DNA from: JABSSA01 sp039984715
GTDB lineage: Bacteria; Pseudomonadota; Alphaproteobacteria; Rhodobacterales; Rhodobacteraceae
Assembly: GCA_039984715.1 (NCBI GenBank)
Contig: JBDWUA010000014.1
Coordinates: 409,116-473,115, forward strand
Direction: 5' to 3'
DNA length: 64,000 nt
Position numbers and translations under genes: made by a program. How positions within the stretch are numbered: position 1 is the first letter of the stretch; the number at the start of each line of letters is the position of its first letter. Below are positions 1 to 8,210 of the stretch, one piece after another. A model generated the notes under the pieces. That model had not been told where the DNA came from. It saw only the letters and a list, made by a program, of their open reading frames with translations, and did not search any database.

Positions 1-90
1 ATGGTGTACCCCCAAAACGTCGGCGGCCCCGCTGACCGTTCCCAAACGCGCAACTTGATAGGCGGTTTTAATTTCGTCCCAATTGTCCAT
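1..90 (-). CDS. LysR-family transcriptional regulator, N-terminus only (cut by window edge)
   Basis: The minus strand starts at ATG 90-88 and stays open to the window edge. The 30 residues begin MDNWDEIKTAYQVARLGTVS and continue GAADVLGVHH, the first part of a LysR-type helix-turn-helix. The gene is divergent from the azoreductase at 205, the usual arrangement in which a LysR protein controls its neighbour and itself. The effector domain lies outside the window, so the inducer cannot be judged. The family call rests on HTH character alone. Confidence 0.7.
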   Translation of the reverse strand, partial: MDNWDEIKTAYQVARLGTVSGAADVLGVHH

Positions 91-135
91 TTGCCTTCAT
101 GTGCATTTATAAACAGTTCATGTTTCTTTTCATGC

Positions 136-155
136 GTTGCGTTCGAATTTGCAAC
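136..155. promoter_or_regulatory. Putative LysR operator between divergent lysR and azoR
   Basis: GTTGCGTTCGAATTTGCAAC is an inverted repeat with perfect 5-bp arms (GTTGC/GCAAC) around a 10-bp centre that contains TTCGAA. It sits in the 114-bp space between the two divergent starts (90 and 205). Size, symmetry and place suit a LysR-type binding site of the T-N11-A class. The regulator assignment is inferred from position. Confidence 0.5.
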
Positions 156-204
156 ACCCAATGTTAGACGCAACCGAAAATTCGTCAGCAAAGGAACTAG
201 AACC

Positions 205-783
205 ATGACACATACAATTCTTCATATTGATGCCTCTGCCCGTATCGACGCCTCAGTGTCGCGCACATTGTCGTCCGAGGTTGTCACAAAACTGGGGGGT
301 ACTGTCATTCGACGCGATCTGAATGATGTACTGCCTCAGATTACAGAACACTGGGTCGAGGCCAAAACCGCCCCCGCCGACACCCGCACACCGTCACAAA
401 ATGAAGCATTGGCGTTGTCGGACGAGCTGGTCAGCGAACTGCAAGCGGCCGACACGATTGTTATTGGGCTGCCGATTTACAACTTTGGAATTCCAGCGAG
501 CTTGAAGGCCTGGATCGATCTGATCGCGCGCCCTGGCATGACATTCAAATACACTGAAAACGGTCCTGTCGGCCTGTTGCAAAACAAACGGGCGATATTA
601 GTGGCCGCTTCTGGGGGCACCCCTGTTGGATCCGCAATCGATTTTGCGACTCCTTATATGCAGCACGTTTTGGGATTTGTTGGAATTGACCAAGTTGAAA
701 TTATCGCCGCAGATCGCCTTGGCTCTCAAAGTGATGCCGCAATAGAAACTGCGCGCGCCAAGCTCGCGTCGCTCGCCGCATGA
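205..783 (+). CDS. azoR: FMN-dependent NADH-azoreductase
   Basis: The 192-residue product is a flavodoxin-fold NAD(P)H:quinone/azo oxidoreductase of the AzoR family, expected to be a cytosolic FMN dimer. It opens with the beta-strand and phosphate-loop segment THTILHIDASARIDASVSR. It carries the family hallmark GLPIYNFGIPASLKAWID near residues 91-108 and the later ASGG flavin-binding turn. Length is as expected for AzoR. The frame is open upstream to the window edge, but ATG 205 is chosen because family similarity starts there and an AAAGGAACT ribosome-binding site precedes it. A divergent LysR gene and operator-like palindrome suggest induction by quinones or electrophiles. A terminator follows at 852. 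Confidence 0.9.
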   Translation: MTHTILHIDASARIDASVSRTLSSEVVTKLGGTVIRRDLNDVLPQITEHWVEAKTAPADTRTPSQNEALALSDELVSELQAADTIVIGLPIYNFGIPASLKAWIDLIARPGMTFKYTENGPVGLLQNKRAILVAASGGTPVGSAIDFATPYMQHVLGFVGIDQVEIIAADRLGSQSDAAIETARAKLASLAA

Positions 784-851
784 AGGCAGATTAAACCGTC
801 AGGCAACTTATGCGAATAAAGCCTGAGGCTGTTCTTTAGTCATGACAAATG

Positions 852-882
852 TGCGCCACGTTTCTTTGAGTGGCGCATTTTT
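852..882 (+). terminator. Rho-independent terminator of azoR
   Basis: TGCGCCAC (852-859) pairs with GTGGCGCA (870-877) around a 10-nt loop and is followed by a run of T. It lies 69 nt after the azoR stop on the same strand. Confidence 0.8.
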
Positions 883-1262
883 GCAAGAATTGCAGGCACG
901 GACTGTGCCCAAACGGATGGGCGCACGCGTAACGTCTCACCCTGTTGATCTTGTTAAGGAAGCTTGGTTAACGAAAAACGGCCCATATGACTGTATCACA
1001 CGCATCAACGCGCGGCGTTGCGGATCAGTTCCTTGCCATTCGTGCCAATGCCTGAACAATCACACTCGATTGTTTTTGTTAAGGAAACTGCATGCACAAA
1101 AGGATCATACCCGTGCCTTAGCAACGCCTCATTCCAATATGATACAGGATACCAAGTCAAAACGGGCTCTGCCTTCCGTGTTAACCAAGTTTGCCGGAAA
1201 TGCCCGAAATATTAAGTACGAAAGTCGTCACAAGATTGGACGATCAGTTAACGAGGAAGCTT
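883..1262 (+). promoter_or_regulatory. Long leader/promoter region of the VPLPA-CTERM gene, no convincing gene
   Basis: These 380 bases hold no recognisable coding region; the open frames are low-complexity and overlap each other. TTGTTAAGGAA occurs twice (951-961 and 1076-1086). A related GTTAACGAGGAAGCTT (1247-1262) forms the ribosome-binding site of the gene at 1263, and GTTAAC also occurs near 968 and 1181. Two very short frames follow the earlier copies: 21 codons from 987, and MHKRIIPVP from 1091 with a good Shine-Dalgarno. They may be leader peptides or decayed copies of the gene start. Confidence 0.35.
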
Positions 1263-1916
1263 ATGAAACAGATTGCATTGGGCATCGCTGCATTCGCCCT
1301 GTCAGCCGTATCCGCTGGCGCAGCCGTTTTCGACAATCCCTATGATCCAGGCTACGGCAATGAAGCGACACGTTGGGTTCAATCCAGCGAGTTCAGCCTT
1401 GATTCAGATACGGTTCTTACAGGCGGCAGCGTCTATATCGGCGGATTGGGCGACATCAGCGCGTGGGACGGTACATTCAACTATTGGATTTTCAATGATG
1501 ATGGCGGCGCGCCAGGAAGCATTGAAACATCCGGATCAGATTCAACCGTTTCGACGACCGACACAGGCGATGCTTGGCTTGGTGGTGGTAACGTGTTCGA
1601 ACTTCAATTCGACCTTACCAACAGCTTCTCCGCAACTGGTGGCGATTCATACTGGCTTGGTGTGCAACTCTCGAGCGATTTCGCACGAGACGACATCTAT
1701 TGGGTGATCTCTTCCAACTCTGGTGCATCCGCACAATCCGAAAACGGAAGCTTTGACAACTGGTTCACATACACACCAGCCCGTGCGTTTTCTCTAGAGG
1801 GAACAACGCGAGACGTATTTGGTGCAACACCTGCACCGGTCCCGCTGCCTGCCAGCGGAATCCTGTTGGTGGTTGGGCTTGGCGTTCTGGCCGGGAAACG
1901 CCGCCGCGCCGCTTAA
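1263..1916 (+). CDS. Exported VPLPA-CTERM sorting-domain protein
   Basis: The 217-residue product starts with a signal peptide (MKQIALGIAAFALSAVSAGA, cut near residue 20). The body is rich in Gly, Ser, Asp and Thr with no Cys, as in secreted beta-sandwich proteins. It ends with VPLPASGILLVVGLGVLAG and then KRRRAA. That tripartite end (VPLPA, hydrophobic helix, basic tail) is the VPLPA variant of the PEP-CTERM signal, which a membrane exosortase is thought to process. No exosortase gene is in the window. The start is chosen for the signal peptide and the GAGGAAGC ribosome-binding site. The ligand or role of the body is unknown. A second VPLPA protein lies at 59028. Confidence 0.85.
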   Translation: MKQIALGIAAFALSAVSAGAAVFDNPYDPGYGNEATRWVQSSEFSLDSDTVLTGGSVYIGGLGDISAWDGTFNYWIFNDDGGAPGSIETSGSDSTVSTTDTGDAWLGGGNVFELQFDLTNSFSATGGDSYWLGVQLSSDFARDDIYWVISSNSGASAQSENGSFDNWFTYTPARAFSLEGTTRDVFGATPAPVPLPASGILLVVGLGVLAGKRRRAA

Positions 1917-1987
1917 TTAAACTTTCTACAAGTTAACACATGCGCAGCTGGGTCGTCCTTTAGGGGCGGCCCAATCTGTTTTGGGCG

Positions 1988-2836
1988 TCACAATTGTTGC
2001 GCGGCAAACGTATCGCATTGATTGATCGCGCCGGAATCGTATCCACGTGCGAACCATCTTTCACGTTGATCTGACGTGCCATGTGTAAACGTATGAGGCT
2101 GCGGGACACGACCCGCCTGACGTTGCAGATGATCATCTCCGATCTTACGCGCTGCATTCAACGCCTCGGCCAGATCACCCCGTTCCATGACTCCTTGAAC
2201 ATTGCGCGCCCACACACCGCTCAGGCAGTCTGCCATCAATTCAGTCCGCACAGTCAGCTCGTTTGCCTCGATTTGACTGGCTGTTCGTTTGGCTTGATTG
2301 ACCTTGCTCAATATTCCCAATTCATTTTGAACATGGTGCGCAACTTCATGGGCAATGACATAAGCGGCTGCAAAATCTCCACCCGCGCCCATCCGTTGGG
2401 ACAAAGTGGAAAAGAACGATGTATCAAGATACGCCTTCTTGTCTGCCGGGCAATAGAACGGACCTGTCGCACCTGATGCACCGCCACAGGGGCTTTGGGT
2501 GACACCAGAAAACAAAACCAGAATGGGCGCATTGTATTCGCGCCCCAACTGTTCCGCGAAGACATTGGTCCAAACATCCTCGGTTGTGCCCAACACTTTT
2601 GATGTGAATTCCCCGGCCCGTTCATCCGCTGCTGTCACTGGCCCCTCTTGCTGTGGGACGCTGCCCCCTTGCAACAAAGGACTGACATCGATGCCGGTAA
2701 AGTATCCAACCGCCAGCACCGCCAACACGCCAAACACACCCAAGCCACCAGCACGCCCTTTACGTGTGCTGCCCTGACTGCGCGTTTGGCGGCGATCTTC
2801 TACATTGCGGCTGCCCCGCAAACCTCTCAGCCGCAT
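1988..2836 (-). CDS. Neutral zinc metallopeptidase, YpfJ/KPN_02809 family
   Basis: The 282-residue protein has a basic, Arg-rich N-terminus, one membrane segment near residues 31-47 (GGLGVFGVLAVLAVGYF), a linker, and a globular domain. The zinc site HEVAHHVQNELG is visible near residues 163-174, with further conserved parts such as TELMADCLSGVWA carrying a likely third ligand. CGGASGATGPFYCPADKKAYLDTSFF before the active site is typical of the putative neutral zinc metallopeptidase family (COG2321). Topology suggests the protease domain is periplasmic. It lies 68 bp downstream of the ankyrin-repeat gene on the same strand, so the two may be co-transcribed. The substrate is unknown. Confidence 0.88.
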   Translation of the reverse strand: MRLRGLRGSRNVEDRRQTRSQGSTRKGRAGGLGVFGVLAVLAVGYFTGIDVSPLLQGGSVPQQEGPVTAADERAGEFTSKVLGTTEDVWTNVFAEQLGREYNAPILVLFSGVTQSPCGGASGATGPFYCPADKKAYLDTSFFSTLSQRMGAGGDFAAAYVIAHEVAHHVQNELGILSKVNQAKRTASQIEANELTVRTELMADCLSGVWARNVQGVMERGDLAEALNAARKIGDDHLQRQAGRVPQPHTFTHGTSDQRERWFARGYDSGAINQCDTFAAQQL

Positions 2837-2904
2837 GGTCTTTCTCCCTCACCTGTGCTGCAACACGATAGCCGCAGCACACAGGACCGTAAAAGGGGAA
2901 TTGT

Positions 2905-4434
2905 TCAGACCACTTGCCCGGGATGTCGCGACGCCCAATCTTGAAGAAACCCGGCGACATCTTCGCGCCCGACATGGGCAAGCTGAGTTCGTGGCAATGC
3001 GACCCCCTGATCAAGCGTCAGTTGCAAACACGCAAGGTATTCGCGCGTCTCTCGTTCGGGACAGTTTTCCGACCCATGAATGATGGTCGACAGTAAGGTT
3101 CCGCCATATCCGTTGACGTGGCCGAGGTCCGGTTTCAATTGCAGGAAATAATCCAAAACCTCGGGCAAACCTTCCCATCCGGCCAGCTGCACTGGCGTCA
3201 ACCCTTCGGAATCCGGGCGGTCATATTCGACCCCCAAAGCGACCAACGCACGTATATGCGCAAGCTTGCCCGGCAAATGAAGGATCAACCGAACAATGTT
3301 GCGATACGCGTCTGGCAGCGTCGCAGTATCAACAAAGACACCGGAATTGTCCAAACCCTCTGCTGCGCGGGCCAACAACATTTCATTTGGGGACAGGTCT
3401 GGAACCGCCCCTCGGGCTTCTATTGCTGACGCCACATCACGGTTTCCGAACACGCGCGCATGGGCATAGGCACTGGTGCCTTCAAACTTGCGCCCCGGAT
3501 CGGCCCCGTTGTCCAACAGCAGGTCAACCATACGTTTGTCACACATCCGACGGGCCGCCTGATGCAATGCGGGCACGACCCAAGGCGCTTCGCCTCCAAC
3601 ATGTGTACCATCAAAATCGTCAGCCTGTGCACCATGTTGCAACAACAGTTCAACAGCGATGTGATCATGAAAATCCATTGCCCGTAACAACGCGTTGGTT
3701 CCTCGCGGGTTCGCCCCGTGTTCCAACAACATTTTCAACCCGTTATGATGCCCAAGTTCAGTGGCATGATACAAAGATTCCCCGTCGTTTGGATCAGCCC
3801 CATGTTCAAGCAGCCAGCGCCCCAATTCCATGTTGTTTGCATGTCCAATCGCACCATAAAGCGCTGAAAGCCGGTGATCATTATCAGGAGCAACCGGAAT
3901 TGCATCGTTCACATCAGCGCCATGCGCCAACAACAATTCCGCAATCGCAATCATGTCGTTTTGCAAATCGGGGCGCGCATGAATGTAACTTGAAAACGCA
4001 AGATGACAGATCGGGCGTTTCGGACCAAATTCTCGCGTCGCGGCTTCGGGATCATCGTCAAGCCATTGCTTGACCTCGGACAGATCATAAAGCGCACAAC
4101 AAAGACCAAATTGATCCTTCGCCAAATCAGGCGTTTCTGCCAATAATTGGCCGACAACCCAATTTTGGCCATTGGCCAACGCGATCTTTAACCGCTGAAG
4201 ACGCGCGGCCCGATCAAGGCCGATTGTTTCCGCCGCCCAAACCAGTTTTGGCCAACTTTCAAAGGCTTTTTCACGGGCAACAACGTGCAAGAAATCCGCA
4301 TGTTTCAAGCCATCCAAATCCTGTTTGGGTGGGTTGTTCGCAATCCGTTGGCGGGCTTGCAGTTCGCCGATATCCCACGCTTTCTTCAGGCGGGTTGCAT
4401 CACGGCGCAATTGGTCGAGTGACGGAAAAGTCAT
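2905..4434 (-). CDS. Ankyrin-repeat protein
   Basis: The 509-residue protein has no signal peptide or membrane segment. The N-terminal ~110 residues (TFPSLDQLRRDATRLKKAW...) form a helical cap. At least five ankyrin units follow, visible as LLLAHGADVNDA, WLLEHGADPNDG, MLLEHGANPRGT, LLLQHGAQADDF and LLLDNGADPGRK between about residues 165 and 330. A degenerate repeat block follows (TPVQLAGWEGLPEVLDYFL, near 415). Ankyrin repeats bind proteins; there is no catalytic motif and the partner is unknown. It may form an operon with the downstream metallopeptidase. Confidence 0.85.
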   Translation of the reverse strand: MTFPSLDQLRRDATRLKKAWDIGELQARQRIANNPPKQDLDGLKHADFLHVVAREKAFESWPKLVWAAETIGLDRAARLQRLKIALANGQNWVVGQLLAETPDLAKDQFGLCCALYDLSEVKQWLDDDPEAATREFGPKRPICHLAFSSYIHARPDLQNDMIAIAELLLAHGADVNDAIPVAPDNDHRLSALYGAIGHANNMELGRWLLEHGADPNDGESLYHATELGHHNGLKMLLEHGANPRGTNALLRAMDFHDHIAVELLLQHGAQADDFDGTHVGGEAPWVVPALHQAARRMCDKRMVDLLLDNGADPGRKFEGTSAYAHARVFGNRDVASAIEARGAVPDLSPNEMLLARAAEGLDNSGVFVDTATLPDAYRNIVRLILHLPGKLAHIRALVALGVEYDRPDSEGLTPVQLAGWEGLPEVLDYFLQLKPDLGHVNGYGGTLLSTIIHGSENCPERETREYLACLQLTLDQGVALPRTQLAHVGREDVAGFLQDWASRHPGQVV

Positions 4435-4693
4435 ACTCGGTTCCTCTCAGATATGCCCGCCGATCCGCTAGCCCGGGCGAAGAGAAAACCGAAAACGATG
4501 TCGGTCGTCTAATGCAGGTGCGTCATCACGCTGTCCGCGGATCGGGTTGCCCCCTGCTTGGGCAAACCCCGTATACCAAGGTCGCAGTATCTTGCCAAGG
4601 CGAGATCCGGTGTAGACATCAATTTGCATCTTGTTACGCTTTGCACATCCAAGGGTAGAATCCCGAAGAGTGCGCTTGAACAAGGAGACGCCA

Positions 4694-5311
4694 ATGTCAT
4701 CCGCCCACGCAATTCTTTATGACTGTGAATTCCTGACAGCCCCCGGCGCGCCGACGCGGTTTTGGTGTGGTCCAAATGATCCAGATCAGGTCATTGCACA
4801 GATTGGGGCCGCAAAACTGTCTTTGACCGCGCCGTTCGAAATCCTCGACACTTTTCGCGTGCTGGTCACGCCCCCAGATCGTGCCAACAAACTTGTCGTT
4901 CTTGACCCTTTATTCGTTCGTTTGACCGGGATCACACAAGATGATTTGGACACGAGTGGTCTGCCATTGGCCCAAGCGCTTGATGAATTGGATGAATTTT
5001 CAGACGGTGCAACCCTTTGGTCATGGGGTAAGGATGAATTCAATATGATCGCAATCAGCTGCTATGCCGCCGGGATGGCGCCACCGATGCCGATCACGCG
5101 TTTCGACAATGCGTGTCATCTGCTTTTGAACGCAGGTATGCCGCTTGAAGATCTGCATCAAACGCGATCAAACACCTTGTCGAAATACTATGACATCGAT
5201 CATCCGCCCTTGCAGGCACATGACGCGTTGGGGGATGCTTTGTGTGTTACCTACACATTACAACATCTGCTGCAAAAAGGCGCTTTGAGCGCACAAGCCT
5301 TTTCCAACTGA
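4694..5311 (+). CDS. 3'-5' exonuclease-like protein of the DnaQ/RNase T fold
   Basis: The 205-residue cytosolic protein has the layout of a DEDDh exonuclease. The first acidic pair appears as LYDCEFLTA (Asp and Glu near residues 10 and 12). A middle Asp lies in the SWGKDEFNMIA region. HDALGDALCVTYTL near residue 180 supplies the closing His and Asp. Such enzymes remove 3' nucleotides with two metal ions; whether this one acts on DNA or RNA cannot be told. The start at 4694 is supported by the AAGGAGACG ribosome-binding site. It is followed after 84 bp by dnaX on the same strand. Confidence 0.7.
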   Translation: MSSAHAILYDCEFLTAPGAPTRFWCGPNDPDQVIAQIGAAKLSLTAPFEILDTFRVLVTPPDRANKLVVLDPLFVRLTGITQDDLDTSGLPLAQALDELDEFSDGATLWSWGKDEFNMIAISCYAAGMAPPMPITRFDNACHLLLNAGMPLEDLHQTRSNTLSKYYDIDHPPLQAHDALGDALCVTYTLQHLLQKGALSAQAFSN

Positions 5312-5315
5312 TCTT

Positions 5316-5392
5316 GCGGTTCTAATCGGTGGACGCTGCCGCGACATCCGTCTAGGTTGGCGTGCGTTCACCCTGCAGGAGCCCGCAACCGC
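5316..5392 (+). promoter_or_regulatory. Structured leader just upstream of dnaX
   Basis: GCGGTT (5316-5321) pairs with AACCGC (5387-5392). Inside it GGTGGACGC (5328-5336) pairs with GCGTTCACC (5364-5372), nine pairs with one G-U, and an inner GCC/GGC pair continues the arm. The dnaX Shine-Dalgarno (AGGAG, 5377-5381) lies between the middle and outer stems. The GGAAGGAAGCAGCC-type core of SRP RNA is absent on both strands, so this is not the 4.5S RNA often found near dnaX. Confidence 0.4.
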
Positions 5393-5395
5393 CCT

Positions 5396-7135
5396 ATGTC
5401 TGAAACCACTGCCTATCAGGTCCTTGCCCGTAAATACCGCCCCGAAACGTTTGCCGATCTTGTCGGCCAAGACGCGATGGTGCGCACGTTAAGGAACGCC
5501 TTCGAAGCGGACCGGATCGCGCAGGCTTTTGTCATGACCGGGATCAGAGGCACCGGTAAAACTACAACAGCGCGGATCATTGCCAAGGGCATGAATTGCA
5601 TTGGCGCTGATGGTCAAGGTGGTCCGACAACTGATCCATGTGGAACCTGCGAACATTGTACGGCGATCATGGAAGGGCGTCATGTTGACGTGATGGAAAT
5701 GGATGCCGCGTCACGGACCGGCGTGAACGACATTCGCGAAATCATCGACAGCGTGCATTATCGTGCGGCCTCTGCGCGGTACAAGATTTATATCATCGAT
5801 GAAGTTCACATGCTGTCCACAAGCGCATTCAATGCGCTGCTCAAGACGCTTGAAGAACCGCCCGCACATGTAAAATTCATCTTTGCCACTACCGAAATTC
5901 GCAAAGTTCCGGTGACCGTTCTGTCGCGGTGCCAGCGCTTTGATCTGCGTCGGATCGAACCAGAAGTGATGCTGGCGTTGTTGCGCAAAATCGCAGGTGC
6001 GGAAAACGCTGAAATTACCGATGACGCGCTGGCATTGATCACACGCGCAGCCGAAGGATCGGCCCGCGACGCCACATCATTGTTGGATCAGGCGATCAGC
6101 CACGGCGCAGGTGAAACCAGCGCAGAGCAAGTGCGTGCCATGCTGGGATTGGCAGACCGAGGTCGCGTCTTGGATTTGCTGGACATGATCTTGCGCGGTG
6201 ATGCGGCAGCGGCTTTGACGGAAATCTCGGCACAATATGCGGATGGCGCTGATCCAATTGCTGTGCTGCGCGATCTGGCGGAAATCACCCATTGGGTGTC
6301 CGTAGTTAAGATCACACCAGAAGCCGCCGAAGACCCGACCATTTCCCCGGACGAACGCAGCCGTGGCCAAACAATGGCCAGCGCTTTGCCGATGCGGGTT
6401 CTGACCCGTCTTTGGCAGATGTTGCTGAAAGCCTTGGAAGAAGTCGCAAGCGCCCCGAATGCAATGATGGCAACGGAAATGGCGATCATTCGGTTGACCC
6501 ATGTCGCTGATCTGCCCAGCCCCGAAGAGTTGGTGCGCAAGCTTCAGAACCAAACACCGCCTGCCCCCAATCCAACCGGCGGCAATCACATGTCCAGCGC
6601 AGGCGCTGCCGCAGTGGACGCACGCGCAAGTACGATGGCCGCTGGTCCAACAGGCGGTGGTCCGTCTGCTGCATTGGCGCAAGATCTTGATCAAGCACTT
6701 GCCCGCTATCCGACCTTTGACCACGTTGTCGAATTGATCCGCACCAACCGCGATGTAAAGCTGCTGGTCGAGGTTGAAACATGCCTTCAATTGGCCGCCT
6801 ATCAACCCGGTCGCATCGAATTTGTGCCAACCGAAAATGCGCCGCGCGATTTGGCACAGCGTCTGGGCCAACGCTTGCAAACTTGGACTGGCAATCGATG
6901 GGGGGTCACAATCGTCAGCGAAGGTGGCGCGCCAACCATCGCCTTCATTCGGGATGCTGCTGATTTGGCCCTGAAATCCGAGGCCCAAGAGCATCCCTTG
7001 ATGCAAGCGGTGCTTGAGCATTTTCCAAAGGCCACGATCACGTCCATCCGAACACCTGAGGAAATCGCAAAAGACGCCCAAGTCGAAGCCTTGCCCGAGG
7101 TGGACGACGAATGGGACCCGTTCGAGGAAGACTAA
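5396..7135 (+). CDS. dnaX: DNA polymerase III subunits gamma/tau
   Basis: The 579-residue protein is the clamp-loader ATPase of the replicative polymerase. It begins ETTAYQVLARKYRPETFADLVGQ, typical of DnaX. Walker A GIRGTGKTT is at residues 49-57, zinc-binding cysteines at 68, 82, 85 and 88 (CGTCEHC), the Walker B segment IIDEVHML follows, and sensor 1 FATTEIRKVP. The C-terminal half after about residue 365 is a divergent tau-like region that ends acidic (EWDPFEED). I saw no poly-A slippage site for making gamma by frameshift. ATG 5396 is preferred over TTG 5357 because family similarity starts at MSETT, although its Shine-Dalgarno is 14 nt away. It heads the dnaX-ybaB-recR recombination/replication block. 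Confidence 0.95.
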   Translation: MSETTAYQVLARKYRPETFADLVGQDAMVRTLRNAFEADRIAQAFVMTGIRGTGKTTTARIIAKGMNCIGADGQGGPTTDPCGTCEHCTAIMEGRHVDVMEMDAASRTGVNDIREIIDSVHYRAASARYKIYIIDEVHMLSTSAFNALLKTLEEPPAHVKFIFATTEIRKVPVTVLSRCQRFDLRRIEPEVMLALLRKIAGAENAEITDDALALITRAAEGSARDATSLLDQAISHGAGETSAEQVRAMLGLADRGRVLDLLDMILRGDAAAALTEISAQYADGADPIAVLRDLAEITHWVSVVKITPEAAEDPTISPDERSRGQTMASALPMRVLTRLWQMLLKALEEVASAPNAMMATEMAIIRLTHVADLPSPEELVRKLQNQTPPAPNPTGGNHMSSAGAAAVDARASTMAAGPTGGGPSAALAQDLDQALARYPTFDHVVELIRTNRDVKLLVEVETCLQLAAYQPGRIEFVPTENAPRDLAQRLGQRLQTWTGNRWGVTIVSEGGAPTIAFIRDAADLALKSEAQEHPLMQAVLEHFPKATITSIRTPEEIAKDAQVEALPEVDDEWDPFEED

Positions 7136-7141
7136 TGAAAC

Positions 7142-7217
7142 AGATGTTCCTATTCGATCGATATTGATGCTGCGCCGCGTTACGCAGACTATCGAAATTG
7201 CATTTCTAGGAACATCT
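7142..7217 (+). promoter_or_regulatory. Long hairpin between dnaX and the GNAT gene that covers its ribosome-binding site
   Basis: AGATGTTCCTA (7142-7152) and TAGGAACATCT (7207-7217) are perfect 11-bp arms. The stem continues with TTCGAT (7153-7158) and ATCGAA (7191-7196) across a 10-nt bulge, and a small CTGCG/CGCAG hairpin (7170-7174, 7183-7187) forms the tip. The AGGAA Shine-Dalgarno (7208-7212) of the gene starting at 7219 lies inside the closing arm. It has no T-run, so translational control is more likely than termination. Confidence 0.6.
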
Positions 7218-7218
7218 T

Positions 7219-7692
7219 ATGCTGACCATTCGCGCCGCCACCCCTGACGACATCCCTGCCCTGCTGCCCTTGAACACAATTGTCCAAGACTGGCACGCGA
7301 CCCATTATCCTGATCGGTTTCGCAAATCCGTTGACCCTGAACATGTCAGCAACTTTTTTGAAACGATGATCGATGGCGACACAACATTTGTCGACCTGGC
7401 GCTTTGGGATACAGTGCTCGCCGGATACCTCTTCACGCGTCTAAATGCTCATGATGGCAGTCCGTTTACGCTACCCAGTCGCCATTTGCATGTTGAACAC
7501 ATCGCCGTCGGTATGGATCACAGGCGCAAAGGCATTGCGACGGGTTTGATCGCATGCGCAACAGACCGCGCGCAATCGCTTGGGTGCAGCGAAATCAATC
7601 TGACCAGTTGGGACGCAAACGTGCCTGCCCATACTGCGTTTCGATCCACAGGGTTTGAAATGCGCAGGCTTTGGTTTGCAAAATCGGTGTAA
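7219..7692 (+). CDS. GNAT-family N-acetyltransferase
   Basis: The 157-residue cytosolic protein has the GNAT fold. The N-terminal LTIRAATPDDIPALLPLN is the usual first strand and helix. The acetyl-CoA site is HIAVGMDHRRKGIATGLIACA (V-x-x-x-x-R-x-x-G-I/A), followed by the strand INLTSWDANVPAHTAFRSTGFEMRR with the late Asn/Ala-His-x-x-Y/F motif. The acceptor is unknown. Its start codon directly follows the closing arm of the hairpin at 7142-7217, which suggests translation is gated. Confidence 0.82.
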   Translation: MLTIRAATPDDIPALLPLNTIVQDWHATHYPDRFRKSVDPEHVSNFFETMIDGDTTFVDLALWDTVLAGYLFTRLNAHDGSPFTLPSRHLHVEHIAVGMDHRRKGIATGLIACATDRAQSLGCSEINLTSWDANVPAHTAFRSTGFEMRRLWFAKSV

Positions 7693-7807
7693 CGCCATCT
7701 TTGCGCGATGAAAGCGCCAGCGCACTTGTCCATCCGTCTTGCGACTGCGATAAGAATGGCGAACGTGTGGGCGATTATCCTTGGCCCACGAGTAAAGGAG
7801 TATTGCG

Positions 7808-8152
7808 ATGTTCAAAGGACTAGGCGGCCTCGGCGACATGGCCGGTATGATGAAAAAAGCCCAAGAAATGCAAACCAAGATGGCCGAGATGCAGGACGAT
7901 CTGCACAACATCATGGTCACGGGCGAAAGCGGTGCAGGTCTTGTCAAAGCGACAGCAACCGCCAAAGGTGAATTGAAGGCGCTGGATATCGATCCATCGA
8001 TCTTTAACGGAGATGACAAAGAAGTCGTCGAAGATTTGATCCTAGCCGCGATCAAAGACGCACAAACAAAAGCGTCGGAAAAAGAGCAGAAAGAAATGAG
8101 TTCTTTGTCCGAAGGGCTTGGTTTGCCCGCAGACATGAAGCTTCCGTTCTGA
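7808..8152 (+). CDS. ybaB: YbaB/EbfC-family nucleoid-associated protein
   Basis: The 114-residue protein has the family pattern: a short N-terminus rich in Gly and Met (FKGLGGLGDMAGMMKKAQEMQTKMAEMQ), a long helix, then the strand pair with TGESGAGLVKATATAKGELKALDIDPS, and a C-terminal helix ending GLPADMKLPF. YbaB dimers bind DNA as tweezers and bridge it. The AAAGGAGT ribosome-binding site 10 nt upstream supports the start. It lies between dnaX and recR, the conserved order in many bacteria. Confidence 0.93.
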   Translation: MFKGLGGLGDMAGMMKKAQEMQTKMAEMQDDLHNIMVTGESGAGLVKATATAKGELKALDIDPSIFNGDDKEVVEDLILAAIKDAQTKASEKEQKEMSSLSEGLGLPADMKLPF

Positions 8153-8210
8153 TCCCAATTTCAAGCGATACCCCCATCCCCCTCTGCCAAATGGCACAAG
8201 GCGATCGACA

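Noticed and set aside
951..972. CtrA box in the VPLPA leader
   Set aside because: Two TTAA half-sites occur, but the spacing is 10 instead of 7.
842..1345. 167-codon frame upstream of the first VPLPA-CTERM gene
   Set aside because: It starts over the azoR terminator, runs into the next gene in another frame and has no family traits.
5312..5395. SRP (4.5S) RNA upstream of dnaX
   Set aside because: The place fits, but the conserved GGAAGGAAGCAGCC-like core is missing on both strands.
6077..7081. 334-codon minus-strand frame inside dnaX
   Set aside because: Antisense shadow of a certain gene, Cys/His/Arg-rich composition without domain character.
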